Shown one piece after another: positions 1-10,448 of a stretch of 64,000 nt of DNA. The DNA is taken from the NCBI GenBank assembly GCA_025642065.1, contig JAODUP010000114.1:718501-782500 (forward strand), read 5' to 3'. This DNA comes from Paralvinella palmiformis (lineage: Eukaryota; Annelida; Polychaeta; Terebellida; Alvinellidae). Position numbers and translations under genes: made by a program. The notes beneath the pieces were generated by a model. That model was not told the DNA's origin and did not search any database. It worked only from the letters and a program-made list of their open reading frames with translations. Positions within the stretch are counted from its first letter, which is position 1. Each line of letters begins with the position of its first letter.

Positions 1-1187
1 TACCATTCATTTATCTAAAAAAAAAAAATATTGAAGTTGGAAATTGTGAAAAATATCATCGGAACAATAACGTAGAACCTTTATTAAAATATATCAGAAT
101 TATAAAACTGGTAGAGCTCTAGGCATACAAAAATGTATTATTTACGTATGAATCTTGTAATAACAAATAACGTTTCACTTTCAACTGGATATCTCTGTCC
201 AAATACGATAATCAAACTGCTCTTCAAACTACTTAATTCTTACACACAAGAGGGATTTATGGAAATACTATAAAACCATAAAATACAATAGAGTTTAAAA
301 TCTTGTTATATATTATTTTGGTTGATACTAGCTCATTGGTTTTTATGTAACAATAATATGATGCCATGGGATAAATGTTTTTAAATGTTTAAATATCAAC
401 ATTAAAACAATTAGGAAGTAAAATAGTTATAACTTATTATTTCTAACTAATTATAGATTAATCGGTACCCAATAGAAGGAAGAGGACTGCCCGTTAACAT
501 TAAGATGAAATATAATCGAAATGAGAGCGATGATTTTCAATAAATATAGAAATAATATATATTTTAGGAGAATCGGTAGAGAAAAATCAATTAAAAAGAT
601 TATTTATCAATTTATTTACACCTCAAAAGAATTGAACCGGACGTGAATTTAACACAAATCTTCTGGTTTCATCAGCAAATGATGAACTATTCTTTTATCC
701 TTTGAAAGATAAGTTTATTTAACATAAATACGTTATATTAATAGCCCCAGCATAGACAACGGTGGAACGTCTGATTGAATAATTTAATATGAAGAAATAA
801 CTTGTTAATTCAATATAAATAAATAGACAGTGACTAATACGCTTCATTTGGTATCGGGATACTCACCTTATCTACTACCCCCGGACATCTACCCCTCCTG
901 ACAACGACCTCTTCCCGTGTTATATCCCACTCCCATATTCATGTTCCTCCCATGGGACCCTGAGTGCAGACTTAAATCAATATGTATATAAATTATATGA
1001 ATACAAATATATTTTATGGTTAGATCTCCTTATTTCTGCACTGAAATATATTTATCATATAAGGGTATTTACACTCATAAACTGTATTTAATACTGTCTC
1101 TCGTCCATCTTTTACTTTATCTACATAGATAGATGTCAACAATATTTGTATTATTAAATAAAGGCTACATTTGAAAGCAGCTTCGAC
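1..1187. other. AT-rich non-coding DNA
   Basis: No open reading frame, RNA gene or repeat was recognised. A short C-rich patch near 860-960 stands out from the surrounding AT-rich sequence but matches nothing I can name. Confidence 0.6.
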
Positions 1188-1505
1188 CCGTGATGGCGCA
1201 GTTAGTTAGAGCGTAGGGCTCGTATCTGAAGGGTCGCGGGTTCGAGGCTCTGGGAGCTGCAATGTTGTCATGTGGCGACTGGTTCACTCATCCATAAAAC
1301 TGATTACCTGACAGGACGCGATGGCTATGTGTTTGAGTAACGCTTCGCGCCTATAATGGCAGCAAGCGTTGTATGCTCCCTTGGGCGTTGAGATAGGTGC
1401 TGGATGGAAACAGGTCTGAGTCAGGGATAATAATACTGTACAGCGCCTCAGAACAGGGTTACCCGATTATGGCACTATATAAACATGCATTATCATTATA
1501 TATTA
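1188..1505 (+). mobile_element. tRNA-derived SINE (family I) with LINE-like tail
   Basis: The head looks like a tRNA. A pol III A box (TGGCGCAGTTAGTTAGAG) lies near 1194 and a B box (GGTTCGAGGCT) near 1239. It does not fold into a convincing complete tRNA, so it reads as a SINE head rather than a gene. A body of about 170 bp follows. The 3' part, from about 1427, carries TGTACAGCGCCT and then GGCACTATATAAA before an AT-rich end. The same tail recurs at 34178-34290, and a similar tail ends the LINE at 41.05 kb. SINEs commonly borrow the 3' end of the LINE that mobilises them, so a partner relationship is inferred. Confidence 0.8.
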
Positions 1506-2569
1506 TATATTTTATTGGCCGGGGGTAGTCGTGCTAGAACCATATCATTTATTGGTTATTTCGATCAAATTTGATTTAAATAGATCATTTACACCTTCAG
1601 CTCAATTAATTAAGTTGTACTTTATATTCTCTTTTTCCATACGCAGTTTACATAGGTGGCATTGCCACACGTTTACGAAGACAGCGTTTAGCTTTTCGTC
1701 AATACCTAAATGATTGCTACCTGTTACAAGCACTGACACACGTCACAGTCCACGGACTGGTATTTGTAGTCATACCCAAACCATAATTATCCATATTTGA
1801 TGAAGGTATATTCTATAGTGTTATTTATTGAGCGATCACTGTTTGTCCTTAATGTATCACCTACGACTATTACGTATATAGTCAAAAGCCTGAATATATT
1901 CTTTGTAGGATAATATCAATGTGGATGATGTACGCTATTATCTTATATAGGATGCCGAGAAAGATTCATTGTATATGTTCATGTCGGTTTATGTCTGTTG
2001 GTAGATAGACATTGACAATAACAGTTATTATTGTGGTCATTTTAGCTGTGTTTTATATTAATATCTGTCATGTAATAACGATATTCTATAAGGCAGTTGA
2101 CTGTATTCATAGATTGGAGCCTTACTAGATATTTCTACATTCCTTTGGGTTTTTTACGGACCAATACTTATGAAATGAAAAAGAAATAAATTATTGCAGA
2201 TAATGTTTCTCAATGTCATAAGTAATCCTCGTCACTCTCCTTTTGAAGACTAATTGATATACGATTAAAAACTTGTAAGCGAAATAATAAATATTATTAT
2301 TTTGATCTAATTTATCTTTCCTTGATACTACAGATACTTAGTGTTGGGCCATGATATACATATTCTTACTATAGTTAAAATGTAAACATGCAGATATGGC
2401 ATGAAAGGTCCAGACAGACAAATAGACAGGTAGAGAAATTGATAGACAGATAGATAAACAGAAATATATAATTTTAATATCTGGATCAATTGTTAATATA
2501 GAAAGAAAAAAACAACAATAACAGATAACGGGAGCAGCAGAGAAGTAGTATTAGTAGAAGTAGTAGTGT
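1506..2569. other. AT-rich non-coding DNA
   Basis: Nothing is recognisable except short GATA/GACA-like runs near 2415-2465. The 60-codon open frame at 1531-1713 has no recognisable protein features. Confidence 0.5.
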
Positions 2570-2803
<234 letters not shown>

Positions 2804-3394
2804 AAGAAGTAGTGATAGTAGCAATAATAGTAGTAAAAGTAGAGGTATTAGTAGTATTAATAATAGCAGTAGTTGCAGCAGCAGCAGTAGTCGTAGTTGT
2901 TGTTGTTCTTGTTGTTGTTGTACCAGTATCAGAGTGGATGTTATATGATTATCTATAAGAAGACTCTTCAAATACCTTCATATTCAAATGTTGATTGGTC
3001 TACCTTGAATTAGTCGATTGTTTAGTCATTCAATCAGTTGAATTAATCAATCGTTCAGTATCAGATGATTTTGACGGCCTATGTTTTTGGCAGACAGCTA
3101 ACGACAAGTAGAAATGTGATATTATTACTACATTGAAATTGTATGTGTGTGTATGATGGGTGGTGGTGGGATGGGGTGAAAGTTAGGGTTTATAAAACAT
3201 GGTTAATTCTATAGGTTTGTAAAGCAGTTTATTATCAGTAGTTGTCTATTGTGTCTATGAACAAAAGAGATTCTTTGAAATTTGCCGAATTTTACTAAGA
3301 AAATGATCTCCCAAATTGTAACAAATTTACCCAATGTATATTCATGTTCAATTAATTTATTCAAGTAAGAAACACGAGCCAGAAATGAAGGCAA

Positions 3395-3396
3395 TG

Positions 3397-3445
<49 letters not shown>
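3395..3445. repeat. (TA)n microsatellite, left flank of Tigger-like element
   Basis: A run of about 25 TA units stops at the CAGT end of the transposon at 3446 and resumes beyond its other end at 4507. The element appears to have inserted inside a TA array. Confidence 0.85.
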
Positions 3446-3449
<4 letters not shown>

Positions 3450-4506
3450 TCTAACCTGCTCTTAACGCCACTTGTGGCGTTAAGTGACTTCCAGACAGGT
3501 TGAACTCCGGGCACTTATTAAAAGGTGGAACTTCCAGTGACTAAACAACACATAGTATATATAGATATGCTATTTATTTATATTCATGTGTGTATATCTA
3601 TTTGTTAAAGTATACATACATAAAGATCTAATTACATAAAAAAGTCGTTTATTTTGGTTTGCTTCAGTGACGAATTTATTCTTAATGTGACATCATATCC
3701 TGTAGGTCCATAGTAGTTCGTTGATTTTGTCATTGTCAGTCTTACGGCGAAAACATCGGCTATGACTGGGTGCATTTCCTCTATATTCCTCCAATACCTG
3801 AGCCTTACGCTTGACGAGTTTTTGTACATGGTCTTTGTTCACACCAAATGCCTCTGCAACAGTGCGAAACATCTTGCAATTCACACTTCATACAGAAGGT
3901 CGTCGTTTCTTAATATCACAGTATATAATATGTCAGAAATAGCGTGCAAGTTGGCATATCAAAAGTATAATGTGATTAATTAGAAAATATGCTGACAATT
4001 TACATCCAAAATATTTTGTAGAGATTACAATTATAATTTGAACATAACGCCTTTAGGAGTTTTCTGTTTTTCACAAATTTTCTACCTTTGTCTGTTTGGC
4101 GTTATGTGAGCCATTGTCCGACGGGGAGCTATTACATAATTACTTTAATTGTCTTAAATGTCAGTTTGCTCATCAAGAATCAATTGTCTTTACATAATAT
4201 AGTTAAGACACCGTCAGCGCAAAACTTCAAGTACAGTGTCGGAGGCATGATCATTGGGGAAGAGCCATTATTGGTAAATATGTTGGTGGTGTGCGGCCAA
4301 TGACAATCAGCGCAGGTATTATCGCAACTGGTGGCTACTTGACAGATACTATTGTAGACCTAGGACCGCGAAACAATGACGGCTAGCGGCGTCGGGCAGC
4401 TGGAGTTCCAGACAGGTCAGTTTGAATGGGATTTGCATCGGGACTTTGGAAAAGTGGCGTTTAGAGCAGATGGCGCTTCCAGACAGGTGACGTTAGGAGC
4501 AGGTTA

Positions 4507-4509
<3 letters not shown>
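3446..4509 (-). mobile_element. non-autonomous Tigger/pogo-like DNA transposon
   Basis: The left end begins CAGTCTAACCTGCTC at 3446. The reverse complement of the right end reads TAGTATAACCTGCTC, giving imperfect terminal inverted repeats that extend some 20 bases. Both flanks are TA, the pogo/Tigger target, here within a (TA)n tract. Subterminal copies of TTCCAGACAGGT lie near 3490, 4412 and 4470. The 1.06-kb body keeps only an N-terminal transposase fragment on the minus strand, so the catalytic DDD part is absent. It is probably an internally deleted copy. Confidence 0.72.
3640..3890 (-). pseudogene. CENP-B/pogo-type helix-turn-helix transposase fragment
   Basis: The minus-strand frame at 3693-3884 encodes about 60 residues resembling the N-terminal DNA-binding region of Tigger/pogo transposases. 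Segments such as VAEAFGVNKDHVQKLVKRKA and the following NAPSHS and KTDNDKINEL are characteristic of the CENP-B-like HTH and linker. A frameshift moves the reading into another frame (3632-3829), which ends after about 65 codons. No DDE catalytic domain follows before the element's end. It is a dead remnant inside the TIR element at 3446-4509. The family call rests on motif memory, not a search. Confidence 0.7.

Positions 4510-4556
<47 letters not shown>
4510..4556. repeat. (TA)n microsatellite, right flank of Tigger-like element
   Basis: Continuation of the TA array interrupted at 3446. It is followed by TATG/TATA-type repeats near 4600-4650. Confidence 0.85.
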
Positions 4557-4558
<2 letters not shown>

Positions 4559-5129
4559 CGAGTGTGCGTGCATTCGAGTGTGTATGTGTCTTAAGTAAGT
4601 ATGTATGTATGTATGTATATATGTATGTATATATGAATGTATATATGTATGTCTAATATCACCATATCTGGAAGTTACTGTCTCGAAACAACCCGGATGG
4701 CGCATCAATATACACATGAATGTGCCGTGTTAGTTCTCAGAACATAAAGACAGAGAAATATCCATCTATAAATACCAAACAAAATACGTATAATAAATCA
4801 ATCGAAATGTTTTACAAAAAGAAACAACAGCAAAAAAAGAGGACAACATGTTTGTGGCATGTACGACAATAAACCCGATTTTACTCTATTTGAATATGAC
4901 TGCCTGTTGAAATGACCATTGCTAGTGCTATCATTGATCCACTTTATTATGAACTGTCAAATATTTAAAACCTATTGCACAAAATAAAAATAATATATGT
5001 TGCTAAATATATTTGTGAAATGATAAATAATTTATGTTCATTCATGCGGGTTCATTTGGCATGGATTTTCTTACCTATGTCCTGTGTTACAGCGAAGATC
5101 GATCTGTCATATACAAACGGTTCACAAAG
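4557..5129. other. non-coding DNA
   Basis: AT-rich sequence with a TATG-type microsatellite at about 4597-4652. No gene or element recognised. Confidence 0.5.
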
Positions 5130-5410
5130 ACATCGCCATTATAACTGGCTTTATGATACCAGAAAGGTGTTCCTTAATATTGGCAACATTCCAGTAAACG
5201 GTCATTATGGTAGAAGATATGCAGAGCATATATTTCCTTTGTGAATATTGTAGTCAATAGTAGATAGAGAAATTCTTTCATCGTGCCGTATTTGTTATAT
5301 AACGCGGTCTTTGAACGGAGTGCTCATCTGTGTAAACCATTTAACACAGGAAATTCTGTGGGAGATGATATTGTGTGATAATACATTGATTTGACTGTAA
5401 AAATTGACCA
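5130..5410 (+). repeat. 3' anchor block of tandem duplication, copy 1
   Basis: This sequence is related, in the same orientation, to 16750-17040 and 30400-30660. Shared landmarks include ATTGTAGTCAATAGTA, CGCGGTCTTTGAAC and a TAACACAGGAA element. It lies upstream of unit 1, so it is the tail of an earlier, otherwise unrecognised unit. Confidence 0.7.
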
Positions 5411-5504
5411 TTAATAGAACAACACATGGAGGAATAATTTCATGGATCATTATTTCTATAATAAATTCATAAATAGTAGACTAAATTTTCTTTAAACCGG
5501 TCAG

Positions 5505-5805
5505 TAAAGTGACTCGTGGCCTGGTTAGTTAAGTGGTTAGATGGAAGTAACTGTCTGTAGTGAAGGGATCAAAGCTCACTCACTCACTCACTCACTCACT
5601 CACTCACTCACTCACTCACTCACTCACTCACTCACTCACTCACTCACTCACTCACTCACTCACTCACTCACTCACTCACTCACTCACTCACTCACTCACT
5701 CACTCACTCACTCACTCTCTCACTCACTCACTCACTCACTCACTCACTCACTCACTCACTCACTCACTCACTCACTCACTCACTCACTCACTCACTCACT
5801 CACCC
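5505..5805 (+). mobile_element. tRNA-like SINE head with long (CTCA)n tail
   Basis: A tRNA-like head (GTGGCCTGGTTAGTTAAGTG, about 5516-5570) ends in GGGATCAAAGCTC, which resembles a B box. It runs directly into about 230 bp of (CTCA)n with one CTCT interruption. Other tRNA-derived repeats here with CACT-rich 3' tails (47460-48010, 59440-59640) suggest that the tetranucleotide is an expanded SINE tail. The 101-codon open frame across it is a repeat artefact. Confidence 0.65.
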
Positions 5806-6170
5806 AGTCATTGAATCGCTCACTTATCTTTCGTTCAATTAAGTAAACTTAGGCTGAACTCAACTGCTGTACGAGGATTAGGTAGGTTTTCTTGAAAAAA
5901 ATTATCTGGTTAACCGAGTTCAAAATAACACATACACAGACATACAATCGTGCACGCACACACGCACGTACGTACGTACGTATGCACACACACACACAAT
6001 CACACACACACATGACAAATGAATACACAGAGCGTTATTGTAATTGTTATTTTTGTTACATTTCTGTTATGAAATGACAATAATATATAAAACAATTAAA
6101 ACGTAAATTATTGATGATTATAGTTTGATCATGTAAATAGAAACGGATGCTCGTACTAATATGACTAGTT

Positions 6171-6219
<49 letters not shown>

Positions 6220-6226
6220 ATGTGTT

Positions 6227-6272
<46 letters not shown>

Positions 6273-6289
6273 TGTATAATACTAAATAT
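5806..6289. repeat. CA-rich, (TA)n and (TG)n microsatellites
   Basis: Short-period repeats: ACGC/CA at about 5950-6012, (TA)n at 6176-6211 and (TG)n at 6212-6272. Nothing else recognised. Confidence 0.8.
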
Positions 6290-6616
6290 AGACGCCAGTC
6301 AAAGAGTCAGTAACTTTATAACATTGGCTTGTTACTATGGAGTCTCTATCGATTAGACCAACCCTCCATGTTATATATCGTTGATATAGACCTCTCAGAC
6401 TATATTCTAGGTGCCTCAGCTTCGAGAGTATTTATATCTTGTCGTCGTCATTAAAGTATCACCTAGAAGACGAGTAAAATTAAGACAATTAGATCACCAA
6501 CAACACTTAGGTAGCTATATTAAGAGTTACTATGACCTCAAGACCTATTTACAAAGGTTGTTGCAGCTATATCGGCTAATACGTTGGTCAGTGGAGATAA
6601 GTGAAGGCGAAAACCA
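6290..6616 (+). promoter_or_regulatory. conserved 5' block of GPCR unit 1, candidate promoter plus non-coding exon 1
   Basis: This block has homologues at 20165-20537, 33205-33565 and 37613-37975. Stretches such as TCATTAAAGTATCAC and ATCACCAACAACAC, and AAGAGTTACTATG, are shared by two or more copies. It ends at a perfect GTAAGT donor (intron would start at 6617). The matching candidate acceptor is at 9353-9354, just upstream of the GPCR start. A conserved spliced leader exon with its promoter is inferred. No long conserved protein frame runs through the copies. Confidence 0.5.
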
Positions 6617-9354
6617 GTAAGTGACAGATGTTTATCTTATATTTGACAGAAATATGATTAATTTACTTCCAAGTTTAAAAATGAAGATATTTTGAAGTCA
6701 CCCCATTAACAATTATAATACTTTTAATTGAACACTTATAGTAATTGAACACTTATATTGAACTATCTATAGTAAATTAGCGTACTGGTAGCCAAATGTT
6801 GATTCAAGGACAGCAGACACTGGGATACTATTATTGGAATGGGACACTTAAATAGTACTGGGGAATATGCATTCTTTCAGCAAGACTTTTATCTCAGACT
6901 ATGTTATTGTCAACAACATTTATTTAATAATAATATTTAAATATTAAAATGTTGTTTTTTATACAATTAGCATGTGTATTGTCTTGATGGGTTAATTAAG
7001 GTAACTTTACCTGTTCTAACCAGTTATTAGTTAAACATTTAATATAGCACGAATTAGTAAAAAAAAGGTAAATTGTATTGTCTTTAATATTGTTTCTCTT
7101 GTCATATTGCTACAATGGGAGGAGTTATCCATTTTAGTAGTAATGTAATATATTAGAAATTGAGTTTGAATCTAACAAATGGTTACTGCTCTTTAATGTT
7201 GTCATATGCTTATAAATCATTTATAAATTAGCATGACTCTGGTTTGATTGATTGAGTAATTGATTGATTGATTAATTAGTTAATTCATTCATTGATATAC
7301 AGACTTGAAAATAAATATGGAATATAATTTTATTGTTTGTTATTTTTACTTAGAATTATGTTTTTCCATCGAAATTATCAGGATAGGTGAATTTTATGTA
7401 TTTATCGATATAAGTACCTTATGAGAAATATATTAATGCATTTGAAAGACTATGGGTATTTTAGATCATGGTGAATATAATGAAATATGATTATTATTGC
7501 GAAAATGCTAAATATATGATAAGCAGTGTATTAAATAAAGCAGGAATTTGTCAGGAAATCGACTTCAAACGTTCTGATTATTTAGAGTGTTCAATGAGGC
7601 ACACGAATCACAGTTGCATGTTACTTCGGACCACATGTTCTCTATATAATTCATATCCGGAGACACTGCTGGCCATTCCATGTGTTCGATTTCTTCAGTT
7701 TCCATGAAATTGACCATTGTGCAAGCTCTGTGAGGCCTAGCGTTGTCATCCTGGTGCACAAAATTATGCCCAAATATCAGAAGAGCAAATGGCAATAACT
7801 GTTTCTCCAGGATCTGTAGGTACTGGTAATGATCCAGGTTTACATAGACGATGTGAAGGTCACATTTTCCACCGTGATGGAAAGCACCCCATATGGTAAC
7901 TCCACCGCCCCTGCTTGGACTCTAGGTACGATGCAATCTTCATTATAGGCCTCATGTTGCTGTCTGCGGACCCGGATACGACCATCTATCCAGTAAAGTA
8001 GGAATCTGGATGCATCGCTGAAGATGACATGCTGCCAATGACCGGTCGCTAGCGGAGTTGGTTTCTAGCCCAATCCATACGCGCCTGTCGATGCCTTTGC
8101 AACAATAAAAGTTTCTTCAGAGGTCTCCTGACGAAGTAACCTGCACGGATCAATCGCAGATTCACTAGCATTCTGGATACAGGGATAATAGTGAACTGCA
8201 ACCACTCAGCACGAAGGGTGTTTGCTGACTTGGTACGCCCATTTCGGCACAAACATATCAGATAACGTTCTTCTCTTTCCGTTGTCTTACGAGGACGTCT
8301 GGGTCTAGCTCAGGGTGTGGGTACGTCCGTCTCACGATTTATTTAAGCACCTTTGAGACTGTTCTCTGTGCTATCCCAAGAGCTTGGGCAATGACCTTCT
8401 GTTTGGAACCCATACGCCACATGGCAAAAACTCGTCGATAAATTCCTTCATTAAAATGAAGGACAATGATGTCAAGAAAGTTGCCCCAAAATGTCAGCAA
8501 ATTCCGCCGGCACGCTCGAGTACAACTACAGATATCAATAGCTCTACCCCCTTATTTATAGAGCCATAGATATCACGCCACATGGACATTGGGTGTTTTA
8601 TTGGTCACCCACTCACTCACTCAAAACAATACCACGTGTTGAAAACTTATGCCAGAATACTCGTCACGTATCAATGATTACGCTGATACTACTGAACAGA
8701 TCATAAACATTAACCAACTGATCCGAATATATGCTGTTCCACAAAAGAATGCAACGAATAAAAAGATATTCCATATTTATTTTCGTGTATTTATAACAGG
8801 AATAGTAGTATTAACAGTAGAAAACTAAATATACTGTATGAGGAGGAAGTACCTAAACGTAGATACAAAAGGAAAAAAACAAACAAATTAGGTCAGCTAC
8901 GACCAGCTGATATAACAGATAATGGATTCTTGAAATAAATATGTTGATACAGATATAGCCAAATATGGAACACCTTTTAATGACACTAACTATAATATGT
9001 ATCATTGTTATAAGGTACATATTCCTTCTATATTAAGGCTCTAAAACCAACTTCGGCTTAAGCGACAACATTATGGTACTGCATTAAAGACCTAAATCCG
9101 GTGGACAATTGGTACGAGTAAACTCAACAACAATCAATCTTTTTTACTGTCTGTTATACACTGATATAAATTTAAGATAGGAGAAATGTATTGACATTTT
9201 GGAAAAAAGGAATGGAGTAAAAGTTGCTGGTTCGTTTTGAATTACGAGTTTGCAAAAACGTTAATAAAATCAGCGCCCATAAAAAGGACTTCTCGTCACA
9301 TCTACTTCCCGTACACTAAGTCAAGGATAGTACACACATTTGTTTTCATTTCAG
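6617..9354 (+). other. putative 5'UTR intron of GPCR copy 1
   Basis: The span runs from GTAAGT at 6617 to an acceptor with a T-rich tract (TTTGTTTTCATTTCAG) ending at 9354. It is about 2.7 kb long. It contains a Tc1-like transposon remnant (7565-8560) that the unit 2 counterpart lacks. Flanking parts align with unit 2, for example around 7085-7180 against 20958-21050. The splice assignment is inference. Confidence 0.4.
7565..8560 (-). pseudogene. Tc1-like DD34E transposase remnant
   Basis: Read on the minus strand from about 8420 to 7600, this carries a full set of Tc1 transposase landmarks in order. First is an N-terminal HTH (KVIAQALGIAQRTVSKVLK, about 8345-8400). The linker/second HTH region at 8049-8252 includes a QARMDWARNQL segment. 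Then come VIFSDASRF, holding the first catalytic Asp, HQDDNARPH with the second Asp, and SPDMNYIENMW with the Glu. Exactly 34 residues separate the second Asp and Glu, the Tc1 spacing. Stops and frameshifts (near 8310-8340 and around 7880) show it is dead. I could not define terminal inverted repeats. It sits inside the putative intron of unit 1 only, so it inserted after the duplication or was lost from unit 2. Confidence 0.88.
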
Positions 9355-9413
9355 ATCACCAACACTTTATTGCTAACAGAATACATAGAATCCATCAAAC
9401 TCCTTCAATCACT
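9355..9413 (+). promoter_or_regulatory. 5' leader and start context of GPCR copy 1
   Basis: Fifty-nine bases lie between the candidate splice acceptor and the ATG. They align with 22676-22736 of copy 2, sharing TACATAGAATCCA and an ACT/AGTATGGACAACC start context. The conserved acceptor position supports starting translation at 9414. The in-frame extension upstream to 9237 has no ATG start and crosses the acceptor. Confidence 0.55.
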
Positions 9414-10448
9414 ATGGACAACCAATCAACCACCAATCTGTCATTTCCCGAAGCTGTAAGTGTCCCAGAATCAGTGACTCAACTTGGATATGTATTCGTT
9501 CCGTTACTCTTTATACTTGGCGTCGTTGGAAATTCGCTGACGATAGCAGTTATGACGTCAGAATTATTTAGAACACTTCCTGTCAGCAAAATGCTCATCA
9601 CCATGTCACTGTCGGATACAGTTGTCAATTTATTATTTCCATTTAACAAGCCATTTATGAGCCAACTAATTGGGACCGACATCAGGGCTTTATCATCCGG
9701 AGGTTGTAAGCTGTTCTTTTGGACATATCGTTTTGCTAAAACTGGTTCATCTTGGATGGTTGTGATGATATCATTTGAAAGATTTGTTGCCGTTTGGCTT
9801 CCACTGAAGGCCAAATTTATTACAACTGAGCGGAATGTTTACATCGGAATTGCCGTGTTATATGGAGTATTTGCTGTATTCTTTGGTTATTGGTGTTCGT
9901 GGGCAGATAGAGTAATAGATGGTAGTTGTGTTATTAACAGTCGTCCAGCTGGTTTTGAAATACAATCTGAGGTATTTTTAGTATTTGGTCTTGTTTTGTA
10001 CTCATTTGGTCCATCGTTCTTTTTAGTAATTATCAATATTTTAATTGTTTACAAACTAGTTCGGATCCGAAAGAAAATTTCACCGGAATCTAATATTCAT
10101 TCGTCATCTCAGACACAACCTCAGAGGTCTACGAAGTCAGCTGGGAGATCCAGAACTACCATTATGTTACTGAGTGTTGCCATAGCTTTTGTTATCTTGG
10201 TAACGCCAAATGCTGTCGCACATATAGTTTCTTTTGTACGAAAACAAGAGATCTTCGAGACAACAGATCCAGTGATGGTATTCTTACGTGAAATAGTTCA
10301 AATACTGGAACAGATGAATCATTCTATCAACTTTTTCTTGTACATATTGTGCAGTAAGAGATTCAAAGCGGGCGTGATCAAGATTGTGAAAAGAAAACGT
10401 GACCACACTGATACATTTAATACAAATTCTGTCACCTTAAGCAAGTGA
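9414..10448 (+). CDS. rhodopsin-like (class A) peptide-type GPCR, copy 1
   Basis: A 344-residue seven-transmembrane receptor encoded without introns. The N-terminus has two N-glycosylation sequons (N3, N8). TM1 has GN at 39-40 and TM2 has SLSD with D68. C98 at the top of TM3 can pair with C172 in the second extracellular loop. TM3 ends in E122-R123-F124, replacing DRY. TM5 lies at about 186-213 with P200. The basic, Ser-rich third loop is at about 214-247. TM6 has VTPNA (263-267) instead of CWLP. TM7 has NHSINFFLY (302-310) instead of NPxxY, then C313 and a basic helix 8. The NxxxNFFLY form and ERF are typical of the lophotrochozoan neuropeptide/FMRFamide-receptor-like assemblage. The ligand is unknown. 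The start was chosen from conservation with copy 2 (22737) and the upstream acceptor. A polyadenylation signal candidate lies at 10625. Confidence 0.93.
   Translation: MDNQSTTNLSFPEAVSVPESVTQLGYVFVPLLFILGVVGNSLTIAVMTSELFRTLPVSKMLITMSLSDTVVNLLFPFNKPFMSQLIGTDIRALSSGGCKLFFWTYRFAKTGSSWMVVMISFERFVAVWLPLKAKFITTERNVYIGIAVLYGVFAVFFGYWCSWADRVIDGSCVINSRPAGFEIQSEVFLVFGLVLYSFGPSFFLVIINILIVYKLVRIRKKISPESNIHSSSQTQPQRSTKSAGRSRTTIMLLSVAIAFVILVTPNAVAHIVSFVRKQEIFETTDPVMVFLREIVQILEQMNHSINFFLYILCSKRFKAGVIKIVKRKRDHTDTFNTNSVTLSK

Noticed and set aside
1188..1260. Functional tRNA gene
   Set aside because: A and B boxes are present, but acceptor and anticodon stems do not pair well and the sequence continues into a SINE body and tail.
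5541..5846. HSLT-repeat open frames
   Set aside because: Translation of the (CTCA)n array. There is no start context, signal peptide or splice evidence.
9237..9413. In-frame N-terminal extension of GPCR copy 1
   Set aside because: It begins at TTG rather than ATG and crosses a good splice acceptor. It is not conserved in copy 2, where the ATG at 22737 is the first in frame.
9479..9814. 111-codon minus-strand frame, also present at 22802-23137
   Set aside because: It lies antisense within the receptor coding sequence. Its conservation in both copies follows from conservation of the sense strand.
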